A stretch of 6,544 bases of DNA from positions 1 through 6,544 of the forward strand of contig JAEVYV010000064.1 in NCBI GenBank assembly GCA_023392575.1. Reading direction: 5' to 3'. Origin of the DNA: Bacteroidota bacterium (GTDB taxonomy: Bacteria > Bacteroidota > Bacteroidia > Chitinophagales > Chitinophagaceae). Shown one piece after another: positions 1 to 6,285 of the stretch. The notes beneath the pieces are model-generated. The model was not told where the DNA came from, searched no databases, and worked only from the letters and a program-made list of their open reading frames with translations. Made by a program: the position numbers and the translations under genes. Numbering within the stretch: position 1 is the stretch's first letter; the number at the start of each line of letters is the position of its first letter.

Positions 1-688
1 GCGTTGCCAAAGCGCAGAAGATCATGAGTTCTCTTGTTTTAATATCCAGGCCGCCTCTTGTATAGAAATCGCCAAAACAGGACTCTGTTAACATAACGGG
101 GATGGCCTCATCGAAGCCACCGGGCAAATCTTTCATCGCCTGTTTCATCCCGTCTCCATACAGCGGGAATTGTTTTTCTTTTCCTTTTTCCAATCGTTGG
201 TTCTCTGCTACTGTTGCCTTGTTTTCCAAAGGGAGCTGAATATCCCTGCTTTTAAAAACATTGTTGATGGTATCCAGGGCATTTAATACTTTGGGGAAGC
301 CAATGAAAGGAGCACATTGATAAACCACTTCCCTGATTTCAACAGGAGAGACGCCGATGTTTAAGGCTGCATTCGTATGAACTTTTAATTGTGGTAAGGT
401 CTGATTAGTGGTCAGTGTTGTTATGGTGATGAGTTCTCTTGTTTTATCGTCGAGATTTCCGGTATAAAACACATCGCCAAATATGAGTCGTTGCAGGATG
501 TTCATTAATTCGGGATCTGTTTTGCTGGCCAGTATTTGTTGACCAAACAACTCCTGGTACTTTTTTTCGGCTCTTTCTATTCTGCATGTATCAGCGGGGG
601 CTTGTTTGGATGTTTTACCGGGCACCTGCGCCTTTACGCCCGGCAAAAAGAAGGTGATCGTTGCGATGGTAAATAGTATGCGTTTCAT
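1..688 (-). CDS. Exported carboxymuconolactone decarboxylase (CMD) family protein, 3' end beyond the window
   Basis: The frame is open from an ATG at 688 to the window edge, giving 229 codons without a stop. Residues 1-20 form a clear signal peptide: a KR start, a hydrophobic stretch, then GVKA before Q21. The product is therefore probably periplasmic or lipid-face exported. Residues about 60-145 are one CMD domain (PF02627 type), with FGDVFYTGNLDDKTREL, then H104 and the run EIREVVYQCAPFIGFPKVLNAL. A second copy begins near residue 172 and repeats the pattern as FGDFYTRGGLDIKTREL before the sequence ends. The AhpD-type CxxC pair is absent from the visible part, which has only lone cysteines such as C125, so a peroxidase role like AhpD is not supported. 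The family includes 4-carboxymuconolactone decarboxylase, but two-domain exported members have no settled substrate. It follows the cupin gene by 40 nt and is probably cotranscribed with it. Family call is firm; function is open. Confidence 0.9.
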   Translation of the reverse strand, partial: MKRILFTIATITFFLPGVKAQVPGKTSKQAPADTCRIERAEKKYQELFGQQILASKTDPELMNILQRLIFGDVFYTGNLDDKTRELITITTLTTNQTLPQLKVHTNAALNIGVSPVEIREVVYQCAPFIGFPKVLNALDTINNVFKSRDIQLPLENKATVAENQRLEKGKEKQFPLYGDGMKQAMKDLPGGFDEAIPVMLTESCFGDFYTRGGLDIKTRELMIFCALAT

Positions 689-728
689 TGATGCTTCATT
701 TGTGTAAGGCATTTCAATATAAAGTCAG

Positions 729-1124
729 CTATATCCGGTACTCTTCATCAGTTACTTTTTCCAGCCAGTCCACTGCTTTACCATCAAGCTGTTCCTGGAT
801 TGCGATGTGGGTCATGGCGGTTATTGGCGTAGCTCCGTGCCAATGTTTTTCCCCAGGCGGAAACCAAATCACATCGCCCGGACGGATCTCTTCAATAGGG
901 CCGCCTTCCCGTTGCGCCCAACCACAGCCAAAGGTGATAATGAGGGTTTGCCCCAGCGGGTGGGTGTGCCAGGCCGTGCGGGCACCGGGCTCAAATGTTA
1001 CACTGGCGCCGGCTACACGTGCCGGAGCGCCTGCCTGGAACAAGGGATCCAAACGGACCATACCGGTAAACCACTCGGCGGGTCCTTTGCCGGAAGGCTG
1101 CGAACCGATTCTTTTGATTTCCAT
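729..1124 (-). CDS. Monocupin metalloprotein resembling (R)-selective hydroxynitrile lyase-like cupins
   Basis: This is a complete 131-aa single-domain cupin with no signal peptide, so it is probably cytosolic. Cupin motif 1 holds H53, H55 and Q59 (AWHTHPLGQ) and motif 2 holds H94 and H96 (PPGEKHWHG). From memory, the first four of these are the metal ligands of the manganese cupin hydroxynitrile lyase of Granulicella tundricola (GtHNL). Whole stretches such as VAGASVTFEPGARTAWHTH and the C-terminal DGKAVDWLEKVTDEEYR also match that family closely, as do A40, V42 and Q110 near its active site. GtHNL cleaves and forms cyanohydrins in vitro, but the natural job of these cupins is unknown, so 'hydroxynitrile lyase' should be read as fold and active-site likeness. 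It sits 42 nt after the SDR gene and 40 nt before the CMD gene, a likely operon. The stop is TAG. The leader is A-rich without a Shine-Dalgarno. Confidence 0.93.
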   Translation of the reverse strand: MEIKRIGSQPSGKGPAEWFTGMVRLDPLFQAGAPARVAGASVTFEPGARTAWHTHPLGQTLIITFGCGWAQREGGPIEEIRPGDVIWFPPGEKHWHGATPITAMTHIAIQEQLDGKAVDWLEKVTDEEYRI

Positions 1125-1166
1125 ATAATTTCGTTTTACTTTTTTAGAGTGCTAACCGTTGCTCAC

Positions 1167-1913
1167 TTAAAATTCCTGCTTTGTTGGTCGGTATAAAATT
1201 TCATTGATGTCTACTTCCTCTGGCTGACTAATGGCGAAGGCCACGGCTCGTGCAAAGGAATCAGCAGGAATGGCATAATCCTTATAATACTGCTGCATGC
1301 CCCTGGCAACATCCGGTTCACTGATAGTGTTTGGCAGTTCGGTATCCACCGCACCAGGTGATATGATGGTTGTGCGAAGATTGTAGGGCTTCACTTCCTG
1401 TCGTAAGCCTTCCGATATAACCCGCACCGCATGTTTGGTAGCTGCATAAACCGCGCCACCGACACGCACCTTATGACCCGCTACAGAAGATACGTTGATG
1501 ATATGTCCTGCTTTCTGTTCTTTCATGTACGGCAGTGCTGCCGCAATGCCATACAATACGCCTTTGATGTTTACATCAATCATCTGGTTCCATTCATCAA
1601 GCTTCAAACGGTCTAGTGGTGATTGTGGCATGAGCCCCGCATTGTTGATGAGCACATCAATACGCCCATAGGTTTGTACGGCTGCATCAACCAATGCTTT
1701 TACCTGGGCGTGTTTAGTAACATCGGTAGATAAAGCCTGGGCTTTACCACCCTTGTTGTTTAATTCGTCTGCCAATGATTGAATGCGATCCGCACGCCGG
1801 GCACCTAACACTACAATGGCGCCCTGGGCAGAAAGGTGTCTTGCGGCGGCTTCACCAAGCCCGCTGCTTGCCCCGGTAATGACAATTACTTTGCCTTCAA
1901 TGTTATGGTTCAT
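1167..1913 (-). CDS. Classical short-chain dehydrogenase/reductase (SDR), NAD(P)-dependent
   Basis: This is a complete 248-aa protein, the usual length for classical SDRs. The cofactor motif TGASSGLG is at residues 13-20, the structural motif NNAG at 90-93, and the catalytic set is N115, S143, Y156 and K160 (YAATK). The PG motif is at 186-187. R39 and R40 follow the second beta strand (GARR), which usually favours NADP(H) over NAD(H). The protein is soluble, has no targeting signal and would oxidise or reduce an alcohol/ketone pair; the substrate cannot be read from the sequence. The loop GAVDTELPNTI after the PG motif and the YYKDYAIPADSFARAVAFAI segment are typical of a common bacterial group annotated only as 'SDR family oxidoreductase'. 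It is probably the first gene of an operon with the cupin and CMD genes. I found no clean TAnnTTTG promoter match directly upstream. The leader before the ATG is A-rich, with no Shine-Dalgarno. Confidence 0.95.
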   Translation of the reverse strand: MNHNIEGKVIVITGASSGLGEAAARHLSAQGAIVVLGARRADRIQSLADELNNKGGKAQALSTDVTKHAQVKALVDAAVQTYGRIDVLINNAGLMPQSPLDRLKLDEWNQMIDVNIKGVLYGIAAALPYMKEQKAGHIINVSSVAGHKVRVGGAVYAATKHAVRVISEGLRQEVKPYNLRTTIISPGAVDTELPNTISEPDVARGMQQYYKDYAIPADSFARAVAFAISQPEEVDINEILYRPTKQEF

Positions 1914-2061
1914 GGTTGTAATTTTTTGATGTGATGAAAAAGAAATTGATTTCCTATTTTTTAGTTTTTTTCCATCCTTTCTTCATCAGTAAACTTTTTT
2001 AAGATGAGGCCGGGATAAAACCATGCTTTTTTCAAAGGCCGTCTTTTTCTGTTCTCTGTTT

Positions 2062-2093
2062 GTTACTTTTTTTGCTTGCCCAAAAAAAGTAAC
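2062..2093. repeat. Perfect 13-bp inverted repeat (stem-loop), first half of a tandem-hairpin element
   Basis: The arm GTTACTTTTTTTG (2062-2074) and its exact complement CAAAAAAAGTAAC (2081-2093) enclose the 6-nt loop CTTGCC. The T-run lies inside the stem, not after it, so this is not a standard intrinsic terminator. It is followed after 9 nt by a second, GC-richer stem-loop. From memory, similar GTTAC-T-run/A-run-GTAAC hairpins recur between genes in Chitinophagaceae-like genomes; I could not check this. Confidence 0.8.
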
Positions 2094-2102
2094 CCAAAAA
2101 AG

Positions 2103-2141
2103 GGCCCGCAAATCCAAATGCTCCGCTGGATTTGCGAGGCC
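2103..2141. repeat. Stem-loop with 14 paired bases and one bulge, second half of the tandem-hairpin element
   Basis: GGCC (2103-2106) plus CGCAAATCCA (2107-2116) pairs with TGGATTTGCG (2127-2136) plus GGCC (2138-2141). A2137 is the only bulge and the loop is 10 nt. The stem is GC-rich at its base and would be stable in RNA or extruded DNA. No T-run follows on either strand, which argues against a terminator. The tight spacing to the preceding hairpin suggests that the two are one unit. Confidence 0.78.
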
Positions 2142-2492
2142 AGCGCACAGGCAGACAGTCCTTTAATGACAGGCTTTGTTTACGATAGTATGGTTGTCGT
2201 GCTAGGCGCAACTACTGCAGGCGCTGGTATTGATGTGCTGTTTATTATTGTTTTTTAGCCACATCGATTGCTTCGCAGTTCCGCTACTCTTTTCTTATAG
2301 CAGTTACAGTACATAGGGAATGCGGAATAAGGCGCTGCTCCTTTCTTTTAAGCATTAGAATATAGCCGGCTGCTGTTTTCTTATGCCGGACCTAGGTTAG
2401 TTTACAACAGGAAAAGTAGGAATGCTATATGGCCCTGTTAAAGCAATTATGTACGTGTAAACAACAATTCATACCAGCCTGCATCGGGACAG

Positions 2493-2513
2493 ACGTGAAA
2501 CGTCAAACGTAAA
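2493..2513. repeat. Three tandem heptamers of the form ACGTnAA
   Basis: The units ACGTGAA, ACGTCAA and ACGTAAA stand head to tail with no gaps, differing only at positions 5 and 6. They lie 42 nt beyond the end of the efflux gene. No binding protein is known to me for this pattern, and the run is short enough to be simple-sequence drift. Confidence 0.5.
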
Positions 2514-2521
2514 AACAGTAG

Positions 2522-2541
2522 GAACTATTTGGTTATAGTTC
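2522..2541 (-). terminator. Possible weak terminator of the efflux gene
   Basis: GAACTAT (2522-2528) and ATAGTTC (2535-2541) form a 7-bp stem with a 6-nt loop, 13 nt past the stop codon of the efflux gene. Read on the minus strand, a run of five T follows 6 nt after the stem. The stem is AT-rich and the T-run is displaced, so this is a weak candidate. Confidence 0.3.
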
Positions 2542-2554
2542 ACCTTGTCTCACG

Positions 2555-3805
2555 TTATAATGTACTGATCATTTCTACCTCTTCTTCCTCAACCGCTTCA
2601 CGGGTGGCTTTTTGAACAATGATCTTTCCTCCCAAAAGAAAAACAGAAAATGCGGCGATGGCACAAAAGCACATTACAGCAGCCATGGGCAATGCCGTGT
2701 CATTTTGGAAAAGACTTACCAGCGCCGATGCGGCTGCGCCAATGCCCATTTGAATAGCGCCCAGCAGTGCCGAAGCGCTGCCTGCATTATGACCAAACGC
2801 TGCTAAAGAAAGTGCTGAGGCATTAGGAAAAATAAAGCCCTGACAACACAAAAAAAGAAAAATCAGAGAAATGGTGAGGTATAATTCGCTCCAGCCAAAA
2901 AAGGTGAGGCCGGCCAGCGTAATGCCGATCAGGCTCTGGCTAAGCGTTGCCACCTTAATGATCTGTTCACTGGAATATTTTTTTAAAGCCAGGGTATTGA
3001 CCTGACTGGCGCTGATGATGCCTACAGCAATCAGTGCAAAGATCCATCCATACTGTTTTTCATTCACCCGGAACACTTCCATAAACACATTGGGCGACCC
3101 GCTCACATAAGCTCCCAGACCGCCGTAGGCTACAGCTCCCGTCAACGCATAGACGTAGAACTGAGGATGCCGTAGAATACTCCAAAAGCTTTTGATGATG
3201 GCGCCTGCCTTTAGTGAAAAATGGGGATCCGGCTTTTTACTTTCGGGCAATAAAAAATAGACACCGGCGAGAATGATGAGGTTTACAAAAATCAGTGTTA
3301 CAAAAACATAGCGCCAGCCAAACGCAGCGGTGATATAACCACCCGCCGTTGGCGCAATGATGGGCGAAACAGCCACCACCAGCATCAGCAGAGAAAATAT
3401 CTTGGCATTTTCCTTTACGGCAAACAAATCCCGCACAATAGCCCGTGCTGCCACCATGCCGGCACAACCGCCTAAAGCCTGCAGCAGCCTGAACAGGATC
3501 AGTGCATTTACCGATGTGGCCATGGCACAACCGATGGTGGCCAGCAGGTAAATGCAAAGTCCGGCGTACAAAGGCTTTTTCCGGCCAAACCGTTCCAGCA
3601 GCGGTCCATACACCAATTGCCCAACAGAAATGCCGATAAAAAAGCTGGATAGCGACAGCATGACCTTTGCTACAGAGGTGTTCAAGTTTCTGGCAATCTC
3701 CGGAAAGGCCGGCAGGTACATATCAATGGAAAAAGGACCGATGGCGGTGAGCAGGCCCAGGATGAGAATGAGATAAAATCTTTTCGTAGTGCCGGGGTGA
3801 TTCAT
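2555..3805 (-). CDS. Bcr/CflA-type multidrug efflux transporter (MFS, 12 helices)
   Basis: The 416-aa product is an inner-membrane proton-driven exporter of the DHA1 drug-efflux group. About twelve hydrophobic segments can be read, from residues 10-30 to 373-393. Family marks are DMYLPAFP at 28-35, the loop 2-3 motif GPLLERFGRKKPL at 67-79 (Glu at 71 where many members have Asp), RLLQALGG at 106-113, the antiporter motif SPIIAPTAGGYI at 147-158, and AGSASALLGAIQ at 341-352, which is characteristic of Bcr/CflA proteins. The frame runs upstream to an ATG at 3961, but those 52 extra residues are not hydrophobic in the expected way and resemble no transporter N-terminus. The ATG at 3805 gives the normal family length. 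The C-terminal tail is acidic (EAVEEEEVE). Substrate is unknown; relatives export bicyclomycin, chloramphenicol or sulfonamides. It lies 253 nt after the kinase pair with its own promoter-like element, so it is probably a separate unit. Confidence 0.93.
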   Translation of the reverse strand: MNHPGTTKRFYLILILGLLTAIGPFSIDMYLPAFPEIARNLNTSVAKVMLSLSSFFIGISVGQLVYGPLLERFGRKKPLYAGLCIYLLATIGCAMATSVNALILFRLLQALGGCAGMVAARAIVRDLFAVKENAKIFSLLMLVVAVSPIIAPTAGGYITAAFGWRYVFVTLIFVNLIILAGVYFLLPESKKPDPHFSLKAGAIIKSFWSILRHPQFYVYALTGAVAYGGLGAYVSGSPNVFMEVFRVNEKQYGWIFALIAVGIISASQVNTLALKKYSSEQIIKVATLSQSLIGITLAGLTFFGWSELYLTISLIFLFLCCQGFIFPNASALSLAAFGHNAGSASALLGAIQMGIGAAASALVSLFQNDTALPMAAVMCFCAIAAFSVFLLGGKIIVQKATREAVEEEEVEMISTL

Positions 3806-3820
3806 ATTGTATAAATGCCA

Positions 3821-3828
3821 CAAAGATA
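3821..3828 (-). promoter_or_regulatory. Candidate Bacteroidota -7 promoter element (TAnnTTTG) for the efflux gene
   Basis: The minus strand reads TATCTTTG, an exact match to TAnnTTTG, 15 nt before the ATG at 3805. No good TTTG-like -33 element is found at about 19-21 nt further upstream. If used, the leader would be only around 10 nt and without a ribosome binding site. Its position inside the upstream extension of the frame supports the ATG at 3805 over the one at 3961. Confidence 0.35.
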
Positions 3829-4058
3829 TTTCTTCAGCAGGCCTGCAGGTAACGACAATCAAAAGATCACGTAAGAATTTCAAACAATTTGTCTCCGAAT
3901 GATAAAGGACGTTGCATTTTTGAAAAGCAGGTGGTATGCCAGATGGCGCTATCAGGATCATAGTTGATAGTTCATGGATAATAGAAAGGAAAGAGACTGT
4001 AGCTGTCTTACGTCTGCCGTCTCCCGATTGCTGCCTTGACAGGGTTCGGTATTAGGTT

Positions 4059-5126
4059 TTACCTGCTTCCTTCGTATAGTTTTGCTTCTGTTTGCGCCTG
4101 CAGCAGGGGCAAGGATACTACGAAGCTGTCGGATGTTTCCTGCACTACTACATCATGGCGGTTCAGCAGTTTGTATTTCTCCCTGATGTTGGAAAGGCCG
4201 ATGCCGGTGGATTCTGATTTATGCACCCGCTTGGCCAGGGTATTTTGCACCACCAGGTTGGCTTCTTCTGTAGAATAAATACTTACCACCACGGGTTTGG
4301 TTTTGCTGATCACATTGTGCTTCACCGCATTTTCCACCAACATTTGCAGGCTAAGGGCCGGCAATTCGTGGCAGTGAAAGGCCGGGTCAATCCGGAGCGT
4401 CATTTGAAAACCTTCCCCATGCCGGGTCTTTAGTAAGTTGGCGTATGATTGAATAAAGCAGGTTTCCTGTTCCAGGGTGCTCATGCCGTTTTCATTGTTG
4501 CGCAAAAGGTAGCGGTACACTTTGCTTAACTCGTCCAGAAAAACCTCGGCCTGGTGCTTGTCTTCATGAATAAGGGCCAGCAGCGTGTTGAAGCAATTGA
4601 ATAAAAAATGGGGGTTAACCTTTTGCTTCAGGTTTTCAAACTCCTGCATCAGCTGCATGCGTTCGAGCAATTCCTTTTCGTGGGCCGATTCTTTGTATTT
4701 GTCCTTTAGGTACATTACTTCCCAAAGGGTTTCAAAGATGATGTTGACGGAAAGTCCCACCAGGTATCCGTACTTCAGGTCGTTTTCCTGCAGGCGGTAG
4801 CCCATGATGTGAAACGAATGAAACACAAAAAAGATAATGAGTACCGAGGGCGTCATTACCAGGAGGTTGATGCCCAGCTTGTACAACACCCGTTGCCGGG
4901 TTTGCTCCAGGGAAGGAAATTTGCGGCGCAGGTAAAGGTCATACTCCACATGGATGCGCCATGAAAAATAACCAATGAAATAAATGATGGGATAAGCAAC
5001 AGCCGCCAGTTGCCATTCGCGGAACAACCTGCTGCCATATAAAATAGAGCATAGCGCCAGGGCGATGAATGGCATGGAAAGCCAAAAGCCAAGAACATAG
5101 GCTTTAGGTGGTTTTGACAATTTCAT
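4059..5126 (-). CDS. LytS/YehU-type membrane sensor histidine kinase (canonical member of the pair)
   Basis: The 355-aa inner-membrane protein has four hydrophobic segments (about 9-31, 38-56, 82-107, 119-137), a charged helical linker (about 141-168), a His_kinase domain (PF06580 type) and an ATP-binding HATPase domain. H173 in NPHFLFNCFN (171-180) is the phospho-acceptor. The N-box reads LVENAVKHN (263-271) with N266, H270 and N271 intact. The G-box reads STGIGLSNIREKYKLL (306-321) with both glycines. It should autophosphorylate and pass phosphate to a LytTR-type response regulator, as is usual in this family, but none is visible here. The frame extends to an ATG at 5201; the ATG at 5126 is preferred because the hydrophobic N-terminus begins right after it and the length then matches the upstream partner. 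It overlaps the preceding kinase gene by 23 nt, implying translational coupling. No Shine-Dalgarno precedes the start. The signal sensed is unknown. Confidence 0.94.
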   Translation of the reverse strand: MKLSKPPKAYVLGFWLSMPFIALALCSILYGSRLFREWQLAAVAYPIIYFIGYFSWRIHVEYDLYLRRKFPSLEQTRQRVLYKLGINLLVMTPSVLIIFFVFHSFHIMGYRLQENDLKYGYLVGLSVNIIFETLWEVMYLKDKYKESAHEKELLERMQLMQEFENLKQKVNPHFLFNCFNTLLALIHEDKHQAEVFLDELSKVYRYLLRNNENGMSTLEQETCFIQSYANLLKTRHGEGFQMTLRIDPAFHCHELPALSLQMLVENAVKHNVISKTKPVVVSIYSTEEANLVVQNTLAKRVHKSESTGIGLSNIREKYKLLNRHDVVVQETSDSFVVSLPLLQAQTEAKLYEGSR

Positions 5127-6168
5127 GCGTTCGTTTTTGCAGAATGGGCAATAGGATGGTTCTTTCACTGGTCCGTTCCTGAATGACAATGGGCGGTGCA
5201 TTCAGCAGTTTGTATTTGTTCAGCAAATTGTCCAGGCCTTCGTCTTCTTCAAAGCTTACCGAAATGCTCTTTTCGTGTACACTGTGCCGTATGTACAGTT
5301 CTCGGTCGTTTTCATTGCTGATGTCAATGGTCAGCGGGTTGGCTTTACTCAGGGCGTTGGTGTAAATGATGTTTTCCAAAATCACATGCAGGCTTAAGGG
5401 CGGTATGTATTTTTGGCAAGCCTCTTCGTCTACCTGCACCGAAGCATGGATGGCTGCTCCAAAGCGGGTTTTGGTTAGGTAAAGATACGAGGCCGCAAAT
5501 TTTATTTCGTCGGCCACCGGCACCAGCAATTCTTCATCGCTGCGCAAAAGGTAGCGGTGCACCCGGGTCATTTCTTCCAAAAAGGTTTCGGCGTGGTGCT
5601 CGTCTTCGGGTATCAGGCCGGAAAGGGTATTGAAGCAATTGAATAGGAAGTGCGGATTGATCTGGCCCTTTAAGCCCAGCAGCCTACTGCGCTGGTAGGC
5701 GTTGCGCAGCTTTTCTGTTTCGGCCAGGGAGCCTTTCCACTGTTCCCAGTTGGCCATTCCTTCAATAATAAAAATGGCTACCGTGCTGATGATGCAGCCG
5801 TACAGAACCGTCCACCAGTACATGGCGAGGTTAACGCTGCAGTCGATCAGCTGGAATTTATCGTGCAAATAAAACAACCCGGCGGTGCTAACTATGTTTA
5901 ACACATAAAAGACGGGCAACATAGCGGCTATGCGCCGGAATAATTCGTTGTCGGCTGAAAGTCGGTTGCGGATGGCCTGGGCCGTTAACACATACAACAC
6001 ATGGGTAAGCAGCATATACAGGCTGCTGTACAACAGGGCCCGCAAAAAAAAGGACAGGGAGGAATAGATGCAGGCGCCAAAAAGCATCAGGTTGATGACC
6101 ACAACATAAGGCAGGGTGATGATGAAAAACAGTTGTGGGTTTTTGAGGCTGGAGCGCTTTGCAGGCAT
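5104..6168 (-). CDS. LytS/YehU-type sensor kinase homologue with a degenerate ATP-binding domain
   Basis: The 354-aa protein has the same plan as the next gene: four hydrophobic segments (about 12-36, 38-62, 81-101, 113-136), a linker, then the His_kinase motif NPHFLFNCFN at 171-180 with H173. Residues 171-210 match the partner kinase without gaps at 28 of 40 positions by eye. The ATP-binding part is eroded. The N-box reads ILENIIYTN (263-271), keeping E265, N266 and N271 but with Thr at 270 in place of His. The expected TGIGL of the G-box is replaced by DEGL, so one glycine is missing. Length and frame are intact, so it is not a simple pseudogene. It may be phosphorylated by its partner, bind the signal, or hold the partner in check. 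It is first in a two-gene unit, with the downstream start lying inside its 3' end. Upstream is a perfect 17-bp inverted repeat. Confidence 0.92.
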   Translation of the reverse strand: MPAKRSSLKNPQLFFIITLPYVVVINLMLFGACIYSSLSFFLRALLYSSLYMLLTHVLYVLTAQAIRNRLSADNELFRRIAAMLPVFYVLNIVSTAGLFYLHDKFQLIDCSVNLAMYWWTVLYGCIISTVAIFIIEGMANWEQWKGSLAETEKLRNAYQRSRLLGLKGQINPHFLFNCFNTLSGLIPEDEHHAETFLEEMTRVHRYLLRSDEELLVPVADEIKFAASYLYLTKTRFGAAIHASVQVDEEACQKYIPPLSLHVILENIIYTNALSKANPLTIDISNENDRELYIRHSVHEKSISVSFEEDEGLDNLLNKYKLLNAPPIVIQERTSERTILLPILQKRTHEIVKTT

Positions 6169-6205
6169 AGATTGAAGTTAACTTTTCGCCGTCATATAGC
6201 AAGCA

Positions 6206-6267
6206 GTTTCAAAAGGCTTCTTGGGCGTTCTGCGGTACGGTAGGGTTTCTAAGAAGCCTTTTGAAAC
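6206..6267. repeat. Perfect 17-bp inverted repeat between the hydrolase and kinase genes
   Basis: The arm GTTTCAAAAGGCTTCTT (6206-6222) is exactly complementary to AAGAAGCCTTTTGAAAC (6251-6267), with a 28-nt loop. After one A/A mismatch, three more pairs (AGC 6202-6204, GCT 6269-6271) extend it to 20 of 21. The core GGCTTCTT/AAGAAGCC is preceded by AAAA and followed by TTTT on both strands, so it could act as a bidirectional terminator with a short U-run. Against this, the loop is long, the stem continues through the T-run, and no U-rich tail follows. It begins 18 nt after the hydrolase stop and ends 37 nt before the kinase ATG, so it could also be an attenuator, a paired operator or a small mobile-element remnant. 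Confidence 0.75.
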
Positions 6268-6285
6268 AGCTCTTTTGCCTCATGC

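Larger units (their letters stand above)
1914..2554. other. 641-nt gene-free intergenic region between the SDR and efflux genes
   Basis: No convincing gene is present on either strand. A 60-codon plus-strand frame at 2076-2258 starts inside a hairpin loop and looks incidental. The part near the SDR start (about 1920-2050) is rich in T and A on the plus strand, as expected of a leader or promoter region, but lacks a consensus promoter. The middle part (2062-2141) holds two stem-loops described separately. The far part holds three tandem ACGTnAA-type heptamers (2493-2513) and a small stem-loop just after the efflux gene. About 2260-2490 contains nothing I can name. Confidence 0.7.

Noticed and set aside
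688..1128. 146-codon plus-strand frame opposite the cupin gene
   Set aside because: It is antisense to a cupin with a complete set of conserved residues, has no family resemblance, and is explained by the high GC content of the cupin gene.
2062..2093. The first stem-loop as an intrinsic terminator
   Set aside because: The T-run is part of the stem rather than a tail after it, and the element is about 460 nt past the efflux stop codon.
2076..2258. 60-codon plus-strand frame beginning MPKKSNPKKG
   Set aside because: It begins in the loop of a hairpin and runs through both arms of the second stem-loop; its low-complexity start is just the A-run read as lysines. It is probably a by-product of the repeat element, with no recognisable domain.
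4005..4022. GTCT repeated three times at 7-nt spacing between the kinase and efflux genes
   Set aside because: The shared part is only four bases per unit and the intervening triplets differ, so this is within chance for intergenic DNA.
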